DNA of 64,000 bases from Malurus cyaneus samueli (lineage: Eukaryota; Chordata; Aves; Passeriformes; Maluridae). Made by a program: the position numbers and the translations under genes. The stretch is from NCBI GenBank assembly GCA_009741485.1, contig CM019216.1, positions 49,209,248-49,273,247 on the forward strand. Reading direction: 5' to 3'. Below the pieces are notes generated by a model that made no database searches, was not told the DNA's origin, and saw only the letters and a list, made by a program, of their open reading frames with translations. The first letter of the stretch is position 1. The number at the start of each line of letters is the position of its first letter. Shown here piece after piece: positions 10,066-23,100 of the stretch.

Positions 10066-13000
10066 GCTGACTTGGGGCTGGCAGGAAAGGTCCTCTACCA
10101 CATCTTAGCGGGGTGACCCCGAGCACCGAGAGCTCTGCACAAATTTAGACAGTTTTGCTGCAGACGGTGATTGTTAGCGCCTAGGTTGCTAAACACTCCC
10201 TAAGCACGTCATCATTATTGTTGTTTCCTGGGCTCCATCTCTAAAAACCAAGCCCTGTGTTCCTATCCAAACCGATGTAATTAAAGATCCTTGTTTCTCC
10301 GCTGTCTCAGAACAAGATCTCAGGTTCGGATACGAATCGCTGCCGGGAGATTCCGCTCGGAGCGTGGGGCCCCCTCTTGCTCTGCCTGGTGTTGCGCAGC
10401 AGGCAGCAGAGATGTTAGTTCCCTATCCACGGCGCTACACGGAGACACTTGGGCTCCCCATTTTCACATCCATCTATGTCACCTGCCAGCCTATGTAGGA
10501 GCTCTTTCCAGCTGTTCCGTTCCTGTCCAGCTGCAGGCGCCGCTCACCTGCACCCAGCTCCGGCAGCTGGGCCAAAGTGCTGAGCCAGCCGCAAACTGCC
10601 CCGGCATCCAGCTGGAATTCTGTGGAAACTTGCGGCTGGCGTAAAATGGCACTGTCACACACAGTCCTGCCCTCGGTTTCCTTCCTTGGAAAAACAAATG
10701 CCAGCAGCCAGATCAAGGGAAATAAATGGTTTCAATGAAGATCACTTAGTGCTTTGTATATTCAAAGGAACATGCAAATATGAGCCAGTCTTTCTTTCTG
10801 CGCCCTTGTTAATACGCATACATTAGATGACTCAATTTTAAGTATTTGTAGCATGGCTGAAAAATATATCCGGAAATACATGTTCTCCACCTTTATTAAA
10901 GCTGTTTTTCAACCCAAGTGTCAACACAAATGTTCTAAAGTTGGCTTAGTTTATTAAAAATCATGATTGAATATGTAGAGGACTTCAATTAATCACACAT
11001 TTGGAAAAACAAAAGCTTTGCATGCTGAACAGATACTTTCAACTCTGTATTATTCAGAGATTCAAGAATATGAAATATTCTAGTCCCAGGTCGTGCTGTC
11101 TTTATACAACAAAAGGATTCATTTCCTTGTAACAACACTGCCAGTGTGAGCAGAAATACTGCCACAGGAAGGCTTGCCTCTTATTCTTCCTATTGGGTTT
11201 GCCAAGAATTTTTCCAGTAGGATTCAGCCCTGCGTTTGTGTCTGGAAAACCTCAGTAAAGATCTGTGTGAGTGAAGCAGCTCTCACCAGGTCGTGCTCCA
11301 AGACCTTGTCCTCTTTCGGAGCGGAGCGATGCCGAGGCACGTCCCAGCTCGGTCGGAAGCAGAGGAGGGCGATGATAATGGGAAGCTCTGGTTTTCCAGG
11401 TAAGATATTGCCACCTAGCAGCGCAAACCGGACCTGCAGTTCCATAAACTAGTTCGCCTCATTTTTGGTTTTATTGCCTTGTGTCATACAGGATGTGATT
11501 ATAAGATTAGGATACACTCAGAGTGAAGAATGAGGACTGTAGGAAAATGAACAGGTTAATGGGATTATCTTCGAAAGCAGACACTAAAGACCAGATAGGC
11601 TGTAACTTTCAGCAGGATAGTGACTAGTCCCTGCATGTTTGACTGTACAATAAGAAAGAAATGGAAAGAAGAGGAAAAAAATGTACAATCCTTCAAAGCT
11701 GCTTATTATTATTCTTGCAAATAATTCCTGATTTTATTAACACTTTCTCCTTGCATTGCTGAAGCAGTACTGACCTAGGAGATTGGGGTCACCACCTGAA
11801 TTATATACAATGTGCCCATTCCCTGTCCCTGACCCAGAAGCTGGCTACGATGTACTGGCTAAAAGAGCAGTGCTTCACTCTCAGATTCAAGGCTGCCAGA
11901 CTGAAATATTGAATTCCAATAGATACAGAGCTCCCGGGTGCTATTTTTACAAACTCCTTTCAGAACAATGGAACAATAGATGACAGATCTGGGCTTGGAT
12001 CTCAGGAATTATTGGAGATCTCAGGAATTATTGGATACTAACCGACACGTAACCCCACAGTCAGTTCATAAAGGGTCCCTTGACTGTAATTTTTAGGAGG
12101 CAAATATCATCAGCTCTGTTTGGAAGTGTGGCAGTCTAAATGATCGTGTAACATGTACTCCAAAGACTAGACCCAGAAAAAAATGTGGACACATGCATTC
12201 TATTCCTAAATTTATGAAATCTGTCTAAAATTTAGACTTCTGGATCCAAAATCATGATATTCACTTTCTCCCTACAGCCTAACCCTGGGGGCCCCCAAAT
12301 CCCTTCTGTGCCTGACAGCTGTGATTCATGGGAAGGGACAATTTATATCAGGTTAGCTAACAAGACTACCACCCCAGCTGTCTCTCCTGTCCTCACTGGA
12401 GATAGCTGAAATACCCCTGAGCTGCTGCAGCTTTCTAAATGAAGCTCCATATGCCAAGTTACATTTGGTTTGATTTTGTTAGGCAGGGGCTGGCTGGGGA
12501 CAGGGCAGTCACCGTGAGCACCTCAGAACTGCAACTTTATCAGTACTTATATGTCAGCCCTCCTGCACTTCATGCACCAAAGCTGCCAGTATGCAAGACC
12601 AAGGTTATTTCTCACACAATATTTGGCTGCTGAATGTGTTTGCAAAGGGCTCAGCTCTTCCCAGGTAGCTTAGTCCTATCACAATGTGTTGATTTTATGT
12701 TCTCTGTTCATTTTGTTAAAGATCTCCTCCTGCTGAGAAGACTCCAAGCTCCAGCAAGGCATAGCTGAAAGATGAGGTAAAGAAACACACGTGTCTGTCG
12801 TGCAGCACGGGAAGTGTTACCCATGACCTCTTCTGCCAAAGCAAACCAACTCATTTCTCTGGGGAAGATGCTCTGATCAGGAGGCTGTGGTGTATTCTTG
12901 GGAAGCTGAGGGAAAGGAGACCTGGCCCCATGCAAAAAGCTGTTTCTCTTGGTAAAGCATAACGAAACAATCATCAGGCCAGAAAGCAGGAGAGAGATTC

Positions 13001-13075
13001 AACATGGCCACAGCTTGCTCACACTTTCAGTGACCCAGAAAATACTGATGTATTTAAATATTAATAGCTGCTTAA
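10066..13075. other. Intergenic, no gene recognised
   Basis: Sequence on the far side of the CpG island from ECHDC1. Reading frames here are short and resemble nothing I recognise. The first 600 bases remain moderately GC-rich and may belong to the promoter region, with a CRE-like ACGTCA half site near 10207. A 19-base perfect tandem duplication lies at 11998-12035. Confidence 0.6.
11998..12035. repeat. 19-base perfect tandem duplication
   Basis: Two adjacent identical copies of GATCTCAGGAATTATTGGA, at 11998-12016 and 12017-12035. Perfect identity suggests a recent slippage or duplication event. Confidence 0.95.
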
Positions 13076-13084
13076 GTTAGTGTA

Positions 13085-13138
13085 TGACTCTATGGTCTTG
13101 AAGGTCTTTTCCAGTCTCAACTGTTTGATGTTTCTGTG
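13085..13138 (+). mobile_element. CR1 LINE 3'-end fragment
   Basis: The stretch containing GTCTTGAAGGTCTTTTCCAG and ending in octamer-like GATGTTTCTGTG resembles the 3' terminus of bird CR1 elements (in consensus form, a 'CTTAAAGGTCTTTTCCAACC'-type segment followed by short ATTCTATG-like repeats). Orientation is plus. Only the last 50-60 bases are recognisable, consistent with the usual 5' truncation of CR1 copies. Confidence 0.6.
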
Positions 13139-14671
13139 CCATATAAAGCAGCTTGAACAGGTAGGGTAAAGTGTATTCTTGCTCTGCAAAGTCCTCTTTC
13201 TGGTTTCAGCTCACCACGGGAAGAGTGGCCTCAGTCCAGCCAAAAGGGCCATCAAGCCCCTACCACACGCTCTCACCTTTCACTTCACCAACACTGTCAT
13301 TCGATTGGACACTAATTTTCTGATAGAAAATATATACAGTACAAAAATATGCTTGTGTGTGGTGTAGTATCCTGCACAAGATCTGATTTCACAAGACAAA
13401 ATACCAGCCCACTTCAACTGAGAGGTGGTGGTCCCACCCTTCCTCCTCCTTCCTGGGAGTGAGAACCAAGGGTGAGCCAGCTGAGCTCACCGAACTGACA
13501 GGAAACTGTTTTAGCACAGCAACCATTTCTGTTTTGATTCCAGGGCTAAGAAACCGAACCATCCTGGCTTGCTGCTGGTGAAGCCTGAGGGACACAAAGC
13601 AGGGGAAAGAAGATGGAGGAAACTGGAGGAGGAAGACGGTCCTATTTTAGCAGCATCAAGTTATCAAATGGGCTCAGTTTATTATTAGCTCTGACTCTCC
13701 CAGGGGCACTCAGGGCTTTGCCAGTTTGAGGAGAGGAAATGGATTGGGAGAGGAAGTGGGTTAGGAATACATGGCCCAGGGCAAAGCTGAGAGGTGCATG
13801 AGTGGCTTCCTTCTTTTGAGGGGGCAGCTGGCCACTGGGACAGGCTAATTGTACAGGGAAACTCCACCCTAAATCTCTCTGAAGATCTGGTTTTCTTTGA
13901 TGCCTTAGGTATCTGTTGCTACCCTATTCTGTAAAACTTTCAGGAAAAAAAAAAAAGCATCTTTTTCTCCAAGTGCATTTGAATCAAACCGAAGTAGGCC
14001 AGGTGATAATTGCACACCACATTCTAGCGCTGCTTAAATGTCAGATGTTAATTAAAGCCTTCTTGAAAATGGGTCATTAATTAGGGCAAATGCAGCCATT
14101 CTGTATGGATTCAGACCAACCAGTGAGTAAAAGCATTATTTCAACACTGGTATTGAAATTGTTAATTTTTATTTGTCTGAGGTGTGTTTGTTATTAAAAG
14201 AAAAACAACTGAAAATAATTATAACTTCTTGAACTTACTGTTCTTTCTTTTAAAGACAGTTTTAAATAAATATTTTGGCATAAAAATATTCACGCACACA
14301 GATTGCAATAGGAACATTTCAGTATTAGGTCCAGATGTCTCTAGCAGTTGTATAACCTTGGTAGGAATGCTTAAATGCTGTAGATAATAAAATACAACAC
14401 CGACCTGCAAAAACAGCCTGTTGTGGCACTTCACTTTTGTCTTTCTGTTCTTAAGAAAATGGCACCATCTGCATGAATAATGGTACACAGACACCAAAAT
14501 GTTTGCTAAATCAGGGCCAAAAAGTAAGGCATGTATTTCCTTTGAAACTTTCTGAACAACTGTGAATTACTGGGGAGAATTATAATATTGATAAAGGATC
14601 TAAGTGTTCAAGACTAAAGATATATATATATCCAAGCCTTGCAGCTTAACCATCTTGCTTATTTTCTCTTT
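13139..14671. other. Intergenic, no gene recognised; homeodomain-type motifs at 14048-14084
   Basis: No coding exon or clear repeat was recognised. The section near 14048-14084 carries a palindromic TTAATTAA (14048-14055) and CATTAATTAG (14075-14084), core motifs bound by many homeodomain factors. Such AT-rich words also occur by chance. Confidence 0.5.
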
Positions 14672-14754
14672 GGCCTGGATTCAGCAACGCAATTAAGCCC
14701 CTAAATAGCCCCATTGATTTCAGTGACACATAAGCAGTTGGTTGAATCAGGCCC
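14672..14754. repeat. Palindromic amniote repeat fragment (MITE-like)
   Basis: The left end GGCCTGGATTCAGCAA (14672-14687) is an imperfect inverted copy of the right end, GTTGAATCAGGCCC (14741-14754). The centre contains CCATTGATTTCAGTG. From general knowledge, reptile and bird genomes carry many old palindromic elements with 'GGCCTGATTCAGCAAA' ends and 'CCATTGATTTCAATGG' centres. The divergence here suggests an ancient copy. The family name was not determined. Confidence 0.6.
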
Positions 14755-17080
14755 ACTCTGCCTGCCAAACTGCATTCCTTCTTGTGTCCCAGTGTATTAG
14801 AGATTTTGGAACAGCAGTTCAAGTTATTATCATTAGCTGTAACATGAAATCTTGGTCTATGTTGGCACTTCTGTGCTTAGATACTTCTGCAGGAGGTCCA
14901 TGTACAAGAAACTATGCAGAGATCTGGCTGAAGATTTCAGTTTTTCATGGCATCGTTGCTGCATTTGCACAAAGCACATGGTTGAGCACACTGCTGCAGA
15001 CACCATCCATCGCATCTCTGGCAGGGTTCTCATCCTCGGAGCAGCCACATCTCTGCAGCTACAGCAGAGACAAACCCTTGATTCAGGACTGACTGCTTGA
15101 AATCTGGCCATCGAAAAGAATCCCCTGTATCTGCCATGCCAGAGGAGTGGCTGTTGTGTATGGAGACCGGGAGGTGGTGAGGACGCAAGTCCTGCAGCCA
15201 TTTTGGGCAGTGGGGTATGGGTGGGTGACACACTGACTGCCAGATTCCAGTTCCTACTGTTACTGGTCACAGAAACACTACATGAATGTTGGTTTTGTTT
15301 AATACATTATTCTAGTTCCCTTTTTCATGTGAAGAGATAGTGGTTCCAGGTAAAATGGAAAATGATGTGATGTGATGATTGCTGCTAAATGAGAAGAGCT
15401 GCAATATTTTTGGTACCTCTTTTCTGAGGCAGAATTATTCCCTGCTCTCATCTACCATTTTGTTTCTATTTAATCTTTTCTGGTCATCACTACTTTTCCC
15501 TCATGATATTTTTCTAGTTCATGCTTTATAAAGATGAAATTATGAGAATCAAGTGGTAGCAGGAGCTGCAGAGCATTCCTCTTTAAAAGCAGAGATGGTT
15601 TTATTTATCTCAAGTACATGTTACATAAGTGTATCACTTGCAGAGCTGAAATATTTCGAAAGATGGATAATGAGGTTGTCAGCTGGGTCAGGGGAGAGCT
15701 GCCTGCTGAATCCTGTGACTCTGGGTTCACCGGAGCTACTGGACTTTATATGCGAAAGTTGACCAGCTTAGAGCTTATCTTGTAGTAGCCAACATTAAAT
15801 AGAAGCATAAAGCATGTGCAAATACTTGGTAATGGTAAGAGGTAATTAAAAAAAGAAACTTGTGACTGTCACCAGAGATTTCATGATATTAAATCTGGAA
15901 ATTTTAATATTAAAGAACAGTCGATGGCTGCAATCACGTCTCTGAAGTAGTTAATTTAGACCAAATTATAAACTATTTTAAAAGCTGGGTTCATATATAT
16001 TTCTTCATTTTCTCAGAAAAAAAAAAGAATATATACTATTCTCAAAGTTTTTAAACATTAACCAGGACCTGTGCTTTTCCTATTGAAAGCAGAATCCTGT
16101 ACAGATCTAATGTTCTAACCCATTGGTCTTTTTTACAGTTTCCAAATTTACTGCTTTTGTGATTTTTTTTCAAAGCTGAAAGCAAATGTAGAGAGATTTA
16201 GAATAAAAACAAACCTCTAGAGATTTTTGTGGTGTACTGGTGCTTCCTGTCCTGGCCTATTTACCCCTGTCAACAGAAGGTAGCAGGAAAAACGGCATAC
16301 AAACCCCCTCAGTTAAGTGTTTGGGGTTTTTAAAAATAAGTAAATACCTAACATAAATAACACTGGAATATTGATATCTTTGAGTTACTTTATTGTTCAC
16401 ACTATGTTTTCATTAGCAGCACAGTCAAATCTTATTTTACTTAACTTGATCAAGATAGGTTCATGTTTCCAGTTTCTTCTTTCTGTTGAAGAAACAGGGG
16501 TACAAAATCCCTGGACTATCAAAGGTAACCAGGGGACGGCAGTCTGGAGTCAGCATAAGTGTAAAATAATAGGATCTGTGTCCATGAGGCAGGGCTGCTC
16601 CTGCTTGCGTTGGCTGTGCACAATCAGGTTGTACAGTCAGACAGCTTTATTTCAGGACTGCTGCAGAGTACACCTGAAAATATGGCCAGCCTACTCTGAC
16701 AAGAAATAGCATAAAGGAATGAACACTTCATTGATTTTATCATCTCTCTTACCACCTTTCAGATACATGTGAATAAAAAAGGATTTCAAATATTAACAAA
16801 AAGCCTGAATGTTCACAGAATGCCTTTCTGCTTTCTGATTCTTCAACATGTACTTTCCAACAATACACAAGAAAACAAAGGGTACAAACTTTTAGTTGCT
16901 GCATCAAGTGAATAAATTGAATAATAATTTGTTTAATGTAGACAAATTTATTTTTCTATTCCTGTAAAGTTGGTGATGAGGTACTGTGTTGTCATTTCCA
17001 GAGGTGCTTAAAATTTCTGTTGTTCTTCTCTTTGCACTTGTTAGCCAGGATTTGTCAATCAGCTTGGAGGGCAGCTGGCC

Positions 17081-17082
17081 TG

Positions 17083-17125
<43 letters not shown>

Positions 17126-17134
17126 TGTGTGTGT
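17081..17134. repeat. (TG)n microsatellite
   Basis: About 54 bases of alternating TG with a few interruptions (GCG and GGT). Such alternating purine-pyrimidine tracts are length-variable and can adopt Z-DNA. Open frames through it give CVCVCV or HTHTHT runs and are not genes. Confidence 0.95.
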
Positions 17135-17319
17135 TAAAAGGGAGTCCCCTGCTTTTCCCTTCACCTCCCATTTGCTGTGCTTTCTAACCCTTGGTATTGG
17201 TATTTTTGTTCATCAAATGTGATCAGACATTTTGTGGCCATATGGTGTGCTGTTCAGTATTCCATTTGCTGTTTCTCATCCAAGCAGGAAGAGATGGGTA
17301 GGAAGCATAATCACATATT

Positions 17320-17429
17320 AAAAAAAAAAAAAAAAACAAAAAAAACAAAAAAAAAAAAACCAACAAACAAAACAGAACCCAAAACAAAACAAAAAAAAAA
17401 AAGAAAAACAAAAAAACCACCAAAAAAAA
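17320..17429. repeat. A-rich low-complexity tract
   Basis: About 110 bases of A runs broken by single C or CC (patterns such as AAAACAAAACC). Lysine/threonine-rich or phenylalanine-rich frames through it are artefacts of composition. It could be an expanded retroposon tail, but no element body is recognisable beside it. Confidence 0.9.
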
Positions 17430-20104
17430 TCACTGCAAACAAAAATAGCAGAAATTAGTCCTTCTATAAACTCACCACAAGGGTGCTGCATGGGGTCATC
17501 TCAAGTCCTAGGTGTTAAAATCCTGCCTGGGGACCTGACACCCAAACTGTCTGCAGCTGTTTGGGAGTCTCACAACAGTTACTGTGCTCCAAGGGTCACT
17601 GAAGAAGGATTGGGCAACCAGAGAAAGAGTGAACGAGGGAATTTGTCTGAATGCTGTGCATGAGATGGGCTCTGTCACATGCCAGGTCACACAGCAAGGT
17701 CAGAGTCCCCAGTAAGTAGCATTAGCACTCACATGTATTTATGCCACTCCACAGCACTTCACTCTCTTCCTGTCTTGCTCTCTGGTGCATCTCAGCTGTT
17801 TGTCAAACAGCTACAACAACAAATCCTTATTAAGTAGAAAAAAGGACAAAATACCACTAGAAATGCATGTGATACAGGTCTTTGAGAGGAAGGTTGAAAA
17901 GATAATCCACCAAAAATGCAGTAGTGGCTGACTGATCCCATCTCTTGGTGGGCTCCAGTGTAGCTGACGGGGGGGTACTAGCAGTGGCACCTGGCTCCAG
18001 TTGCTGCCCTTTCTCAATCAGAACCAGGACTGCTTCTCACAAAGGTTTCTCAGGAGAGATAAAGGCTTTCTCCATGCTGTAACTAAAAATCAGTCCTGTT
18101 GTAACTTGCAAAGCCTTTGTCAATACAAGGTAATGTGAATAAACTCTTCCACACTAGAAAATAGAATAGTCTGGGTGCACTTATTTCAAGAGACTTTTTT
18201 TCAGGACTCTTCTTTTATCAAACATGAAAAATAAAAAGTAGAAAACACTAGAAGTGATTCTCCACAATATTCTCTGTATTAGCTGCCATGTGAGCTTATT
18301 CCTCTTCCTACTGTGTCCTGCCAACTGGGACTTTTCAGGTCCCTTATACGCTACTGTGCCTCATAGGGCTTTTGGAGTGGAATCAATACTAGTTCAAACA
18401 CCACAAAAATTCCCTTAATTTACTAAATCATAACGTATATTTAGGGCTGTATGGAGGGAGAGGATGATTGACCAAAGCAACAACAGTATTTATTACCCCC
18501 TCCAAGCCCAGGGGACTCAGTAATGGGACTGATTGGACAGTTTTTTTTTCCTGGGAGCAAGAAAAGCAGAGAGATGTAATTCCCTATTGATTTGTGCCTA
18601 CGTGGTGGCTCATCCAACTCCTTTGCAACAACACAACATTGCCTATGGAGCACCCCAAGGCAGAGGGAGCACACCCTAACATACATGCTGCTGGCCGCTC
18701 CTGGTGCAATGGGTGACCACTGCTTGAAAGAGGGAGTAATAGGTATTTTGCGTTCCCTGGAAGGGGAATTCACGGGAGTTCACTGATCTGATTTATCTCA
18801 AACTTTCAGGAATCTGAATACCTCTGAGACCTGGAGACCCTTGTTAGATTTGGTTGACACAAAACAAAGGGTTGAGAAACTATAAGGGGAGTGACTGATG
18901 TGCAGACAGCATAATTTTCAGGATAAAAATCACAGTAAAAAATGGGATGTTCACACATACCTTGTGCTTCTTTATCTGGATTACCTTTATCTGGATTCTT
19001 CAGAGTATTTATGAGAATTTGTATCACATTTTTGAGAGCGCTAAAAGAGTAAATTGAACTTTAAAAATTAAAAATGGATAATCCCACCCAATTATTTGAT
19101 TTATGTTAGGAAATTTTAACGGACAAAACTTTTTGCATATAAAAAATTTCCTGCTTTCACTGTTCTGCAGTACATCAACATCTTTTTGACATTTCATCTG
19201 CACTGTCTGTGCTCTGAGATCCCTTTCCAGATGCACTCAGTCTGATACGTGGAGACTCGTAGCTCGCAGCAGTTCACGTCAGGGAAAGCCTCCTCTTTTT
19301 CCTACACAGGCAGCATTTGTGGTAAATATAGCTGTCCTCTGACACCACACTTGCACACATAAGGCCTGTGCTCCATCAAAGGACTGCACACATCCCTGCC
19401 ACCTGCAAGCAGGATGAGCTCAGAAAAGAGATTTATTGCTGGAACAGGTTCATCTGCCCAAGATATTCAGGGCTCCTTGGCACACTTTCCAAGTTATTAC
19501 AGCTTATGTGATATGGGTAGTTTAAGGACTTTAGCTGCCTTTTCTGGCTCTCTCAGAAACACAGTGACAATGTAGTAGCCCACAACCCAGGAAGAGTGTA
19601 GTTTTTATCCCCTTGTAGTAATAATATTTATTTCTTTCACAAGGGGCTGCTCCTCTCTTCTTGCCTTATTAAGTCAAAGCAGGAAGGAACAAGGAGCAAG
19701 GCATTAATAACAATGGCAAGTTTATACAGTGAAGGCAGAAGGGAAGTCTCAGGAGAGAAACAAAAAAATGAGGGGAAAAGGACACGTGAGGTATTGTGCA
19801 CAGATTGCTTCCTTGGTCTCACCAAGACTGGAGATAATCAAATCTATTTGCAAAGATGGTACTGTGTGGTCAACACTTTTGCACAAAGCAGAAAGATCCC
19901 TTGCTGTGGCCACGCTTTTTGTGCTCTCAGCACACGACTTGTGCTGATAGATAAACCCTATGTCATGTATCAATGCCCAAGTGTCATACTGTCAGTGACA
20001 GCTGTACGACAGAGATCATAATCCATTTACTGAGACCTGGGTGGGAAAACCAAGATTAATTCCTCTAGCATGTAATGCTTCATGGTGACCCAGCTGGAGA
20101 AGTA

Positions 20105-20105
<1 letters not shown>

Positions 20106-20162
<57 letters not shown>
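20106..20162. repeat. (GATA)n microsatellite
   Basis: About 14 uninterrupted copies of the tetranucleotide GATA/AGAT. A tract this long and pure is likely to be polymorphic in repeat number between individuals. Confidence 0.97.
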
Positions 20163-23100
20163 GTGTGTGCCTACAAATTATGTTGGCCCAGTTTGATCTC
20201 ACCATGCTCTTTGAAATATTGGTGTATTTTGATAATCTTGAGGTACCTACTCTACATAACCTTGCCTCAGCATAAAATAATAATAACTTTTGCAGTATCA
20301 CCCTGGCCTGAGACCTCTCTTGAGTTAAGGGTGGGTGCTGAGAGTAGACATGGAATTATTTTTCAAGCACATACTTGAGCCCTCAGGCTTAAGTGCTGCC
20401 CTGATTTTCTAGAGGAAAATGCGATGAGGGTTTTCTTAGTCCCAGGAACTCGAAAGCCACAGAAACAGTGTGATTCACAGGAACATGTACCATGTGACTC
20501 AGCCTATATTTGCCCCACCATAGATGTGAAATTGCCCCTTTTGTTCTCAGCAAGAGCCACTGCAGCCACGGCAGACTGGATGTGAGCTTGGAGTGTGCCC
20601 AAGATTTGCCTCAGAGTGGAGATTTCTGGACTTGTGGCTTCTTGATAGGAAGGGACCTCAGCTCCTCATTTATGGCTGCCTTCACCTCTCTGTGAGGGTT
20701 GGCCACCCTTTCTGCAGTGGAGATGCCACAGCAGTTGCACAGACAGGCAGATCCCTTGGGACAGGGGATACTGAGCAGGTGAGGCAGGCAGCCCATGCCA
20801 GCCTCACATGACCAGGGGAGTCACACAGAAGCCAGGCTGAGAATTGTGCATCACCTGTGCCTTGGCTCAGTTCTGTCATCCTCACCCTCAGGAGAAGGTA
20901 CCAGCTCCTACATGGCCCTTTGTGCCAGGAAAAAGTCTAACACGAGCCAGTTAATAGCATGTGAGAAATCCTTCATGTTTTTAGGTGAGAAAATAGCCAC
21001 CTGTTTTTTAAGCACAGGAGCGGAGTGAGAAATTAACCATGAGAATAAATGCCAAGAAAATCAGTGGGGTTTTTATCTCTTCACTTACATTTCACTCAAA
21101 CGTCTTCCAACCAAGTTCTCAAATAACTACACTCAGTGTAGGGATAAGGGGTGAAATGCAATGCCTTGTTTTGTCAGGTGGTCAGATGAGGTAGTTCCCA
21201 GTCTGTCCTGAGCTCAGAGCTTATAAATCAGTGCTCAGTACCCAGTGCCTTCTTGAGTACACTGAGTTACAGAAGGATAAAAACCAAGCATTTGAAAGCA
21301 TATCACTGTGGGCAAGGAAAGTGTGATGGTATATCCTAAACTTCAGTCAGTGGTGTCCCAAACTGCACACAGTGAGGGCCCCACAAAGCCTATATACATC
21401 TGTAGCTGCCAGAGCAGGACCTGCCTGCTGTTTCCCTGTAATCCAATAATCCAGTATCACCCCTGCAGCTGGCCTGGCTCCACCCACACCATCACTGACA
21501 GGCAACAGAGGCTACATCACCGTAATTATGAAATGGCCTGGATACAGTCATTAGATAGAAGCCTAATGTCCATCTTACTGGAGATATGATATTCCAACAC
21601 ATATTCCATGAAATGTGTTGTCAGCTGTGTCCCAGTAGACATTTCCCAGTCCAGTTGTGGGAAGGAATCAGCTGTCTGCTGGCCATGAGCTGCTTTTCCA
21701 AGATAATATATAGGTGAGGTGACCAACTTTGATCAATAGCGCTGGGGAAACTGGTGCTGTATAACCCTGATGAAACTGACTTTTATGAGGGATCTGCAAA
21801 ATGACCATGGTTTGAGCAGCTGCTTCCACCACCCTGAACTTTGGCACTACCTCAGCCCAGCCTTGGCTCTTCCCTTAGTGACCCAACTCCTCATTAAGCT
21901 TCAGTGATTTGACCAGAGAAGGTGACCAAAAAAGCCAATTTTCTAACATTTTTGTGCAGAATATCTATATCTGTCATTTTAAACTGAGATTTTCCAAGCT
22001 GCAATGTTGGGGCTAGTTCCCAGTTCCTCTGTGATCTCAGCTACATTCAGTTAATGACCTGAGATTTCCACCAACACACAGCAGCTACAAAATGCATTTC
22101 AGGGTAATGGACACTGTGTGTCTGTAGTGCTGCAAAACAGCAGATCAATGATCTGACCAATGTGGTAATCAAATGGGAACCAGTGTGGGAACAAATGGGA
22201 TAGAAATAGTTGATAATGTGTTTTTTTGGGAGAATTAAGGAAAAAATATCCTGCAGTGATGAAGACAGATGATATTCTGAAATTGCTCATCATGGAATTC
22301 AGTTATTGCTCTGCAGATCTATGCCAGGGAATACTCTACTCTCTTCCATACAGTTACTAGGGAGATTAAATAGGAGGTTGTTGCTATTTCAAGACTCAAA
22401 ATGAAATATAAAAGTGCTGGTTTGCTGCAGCACAGTGAATTTGTAGGGACTCTCTGGGCCAGGCTATTGAAACAACTGAAAAGTGTGCGTGTATTTTTAC
22501 TTTTCATGTCAAAAGCAGACTTAGGCTCTGACTTTCCAAGAAGGAAAAATTGTAGTGGAATTGTTTGCTCCTTATCTTGTTTGCAGTATGTAGTGAAAGA
22601 AAAAATGTGCAGATGCTACTCAACTGTGCCTTAGTTAAAGACGTTGGGAAGCATTTAATGGCAGGAGTCATTATCTCCTTTTAAATTACTTAATGCCCTG
22701 CTTGTAATGCCTGATAGCCACATATTGATACAATGAAGTCTCCAAGAGATGCTTAAAGCAGCTTGCAAGGCTCAAAGATGTGCTCGGGCTGAAGTAAGAG
22801 CCAGAGCTTCAAACAGGAATTTCTGTGACATGAACCAAGAGCATTCCCCCCCCTTCTTTCCAGGAAGTCTGGTTTCTTTTTCATTACAAAGCTAAAAAAA
22901 GCTCAAATGTATGTTGAGGTGGTAATCTGGCATTAAACAATGGGGACAAATGTGGAGAGGCAGAGCTATTTGCTATACAGATCTATTGCTCCAGTTCCCT
23001 ACAGGAAAAGCAATGGCAAGCTAAACCCTTCCCTAAGTTATATTATGATAACTTCACAAAATGAATGACAGTGTATTACATCCTGAAATCCACTTGCAGT

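Larger units (their letters stand above)
14755..20105. other. Intergenic, no gene recognised; TG and A-rich simple repeats
   Basis: No coding exon was recognised on either strand. Visible contents are the TG microsatellite at 17081-17134, the A-rich tract at 17320-17429 and a short direct repeat of TTTATCTGGATT near 18969-18997. Confidence 0.55.

Noticed and set aside
9532..10126. Several overlapping proline/arginine/glycine-rich frames on both strands.
   Set aside because: Stop codons are rare in CpG islands, so long open frames arise by composition. Only the ATG at 9755 was kept, as a weak candidate.
16904..17458. HTHTHT, CVCVCV and KKTKK frames.
   Set aside because: These are translations of the TG microsatellite and the A-rich tract.
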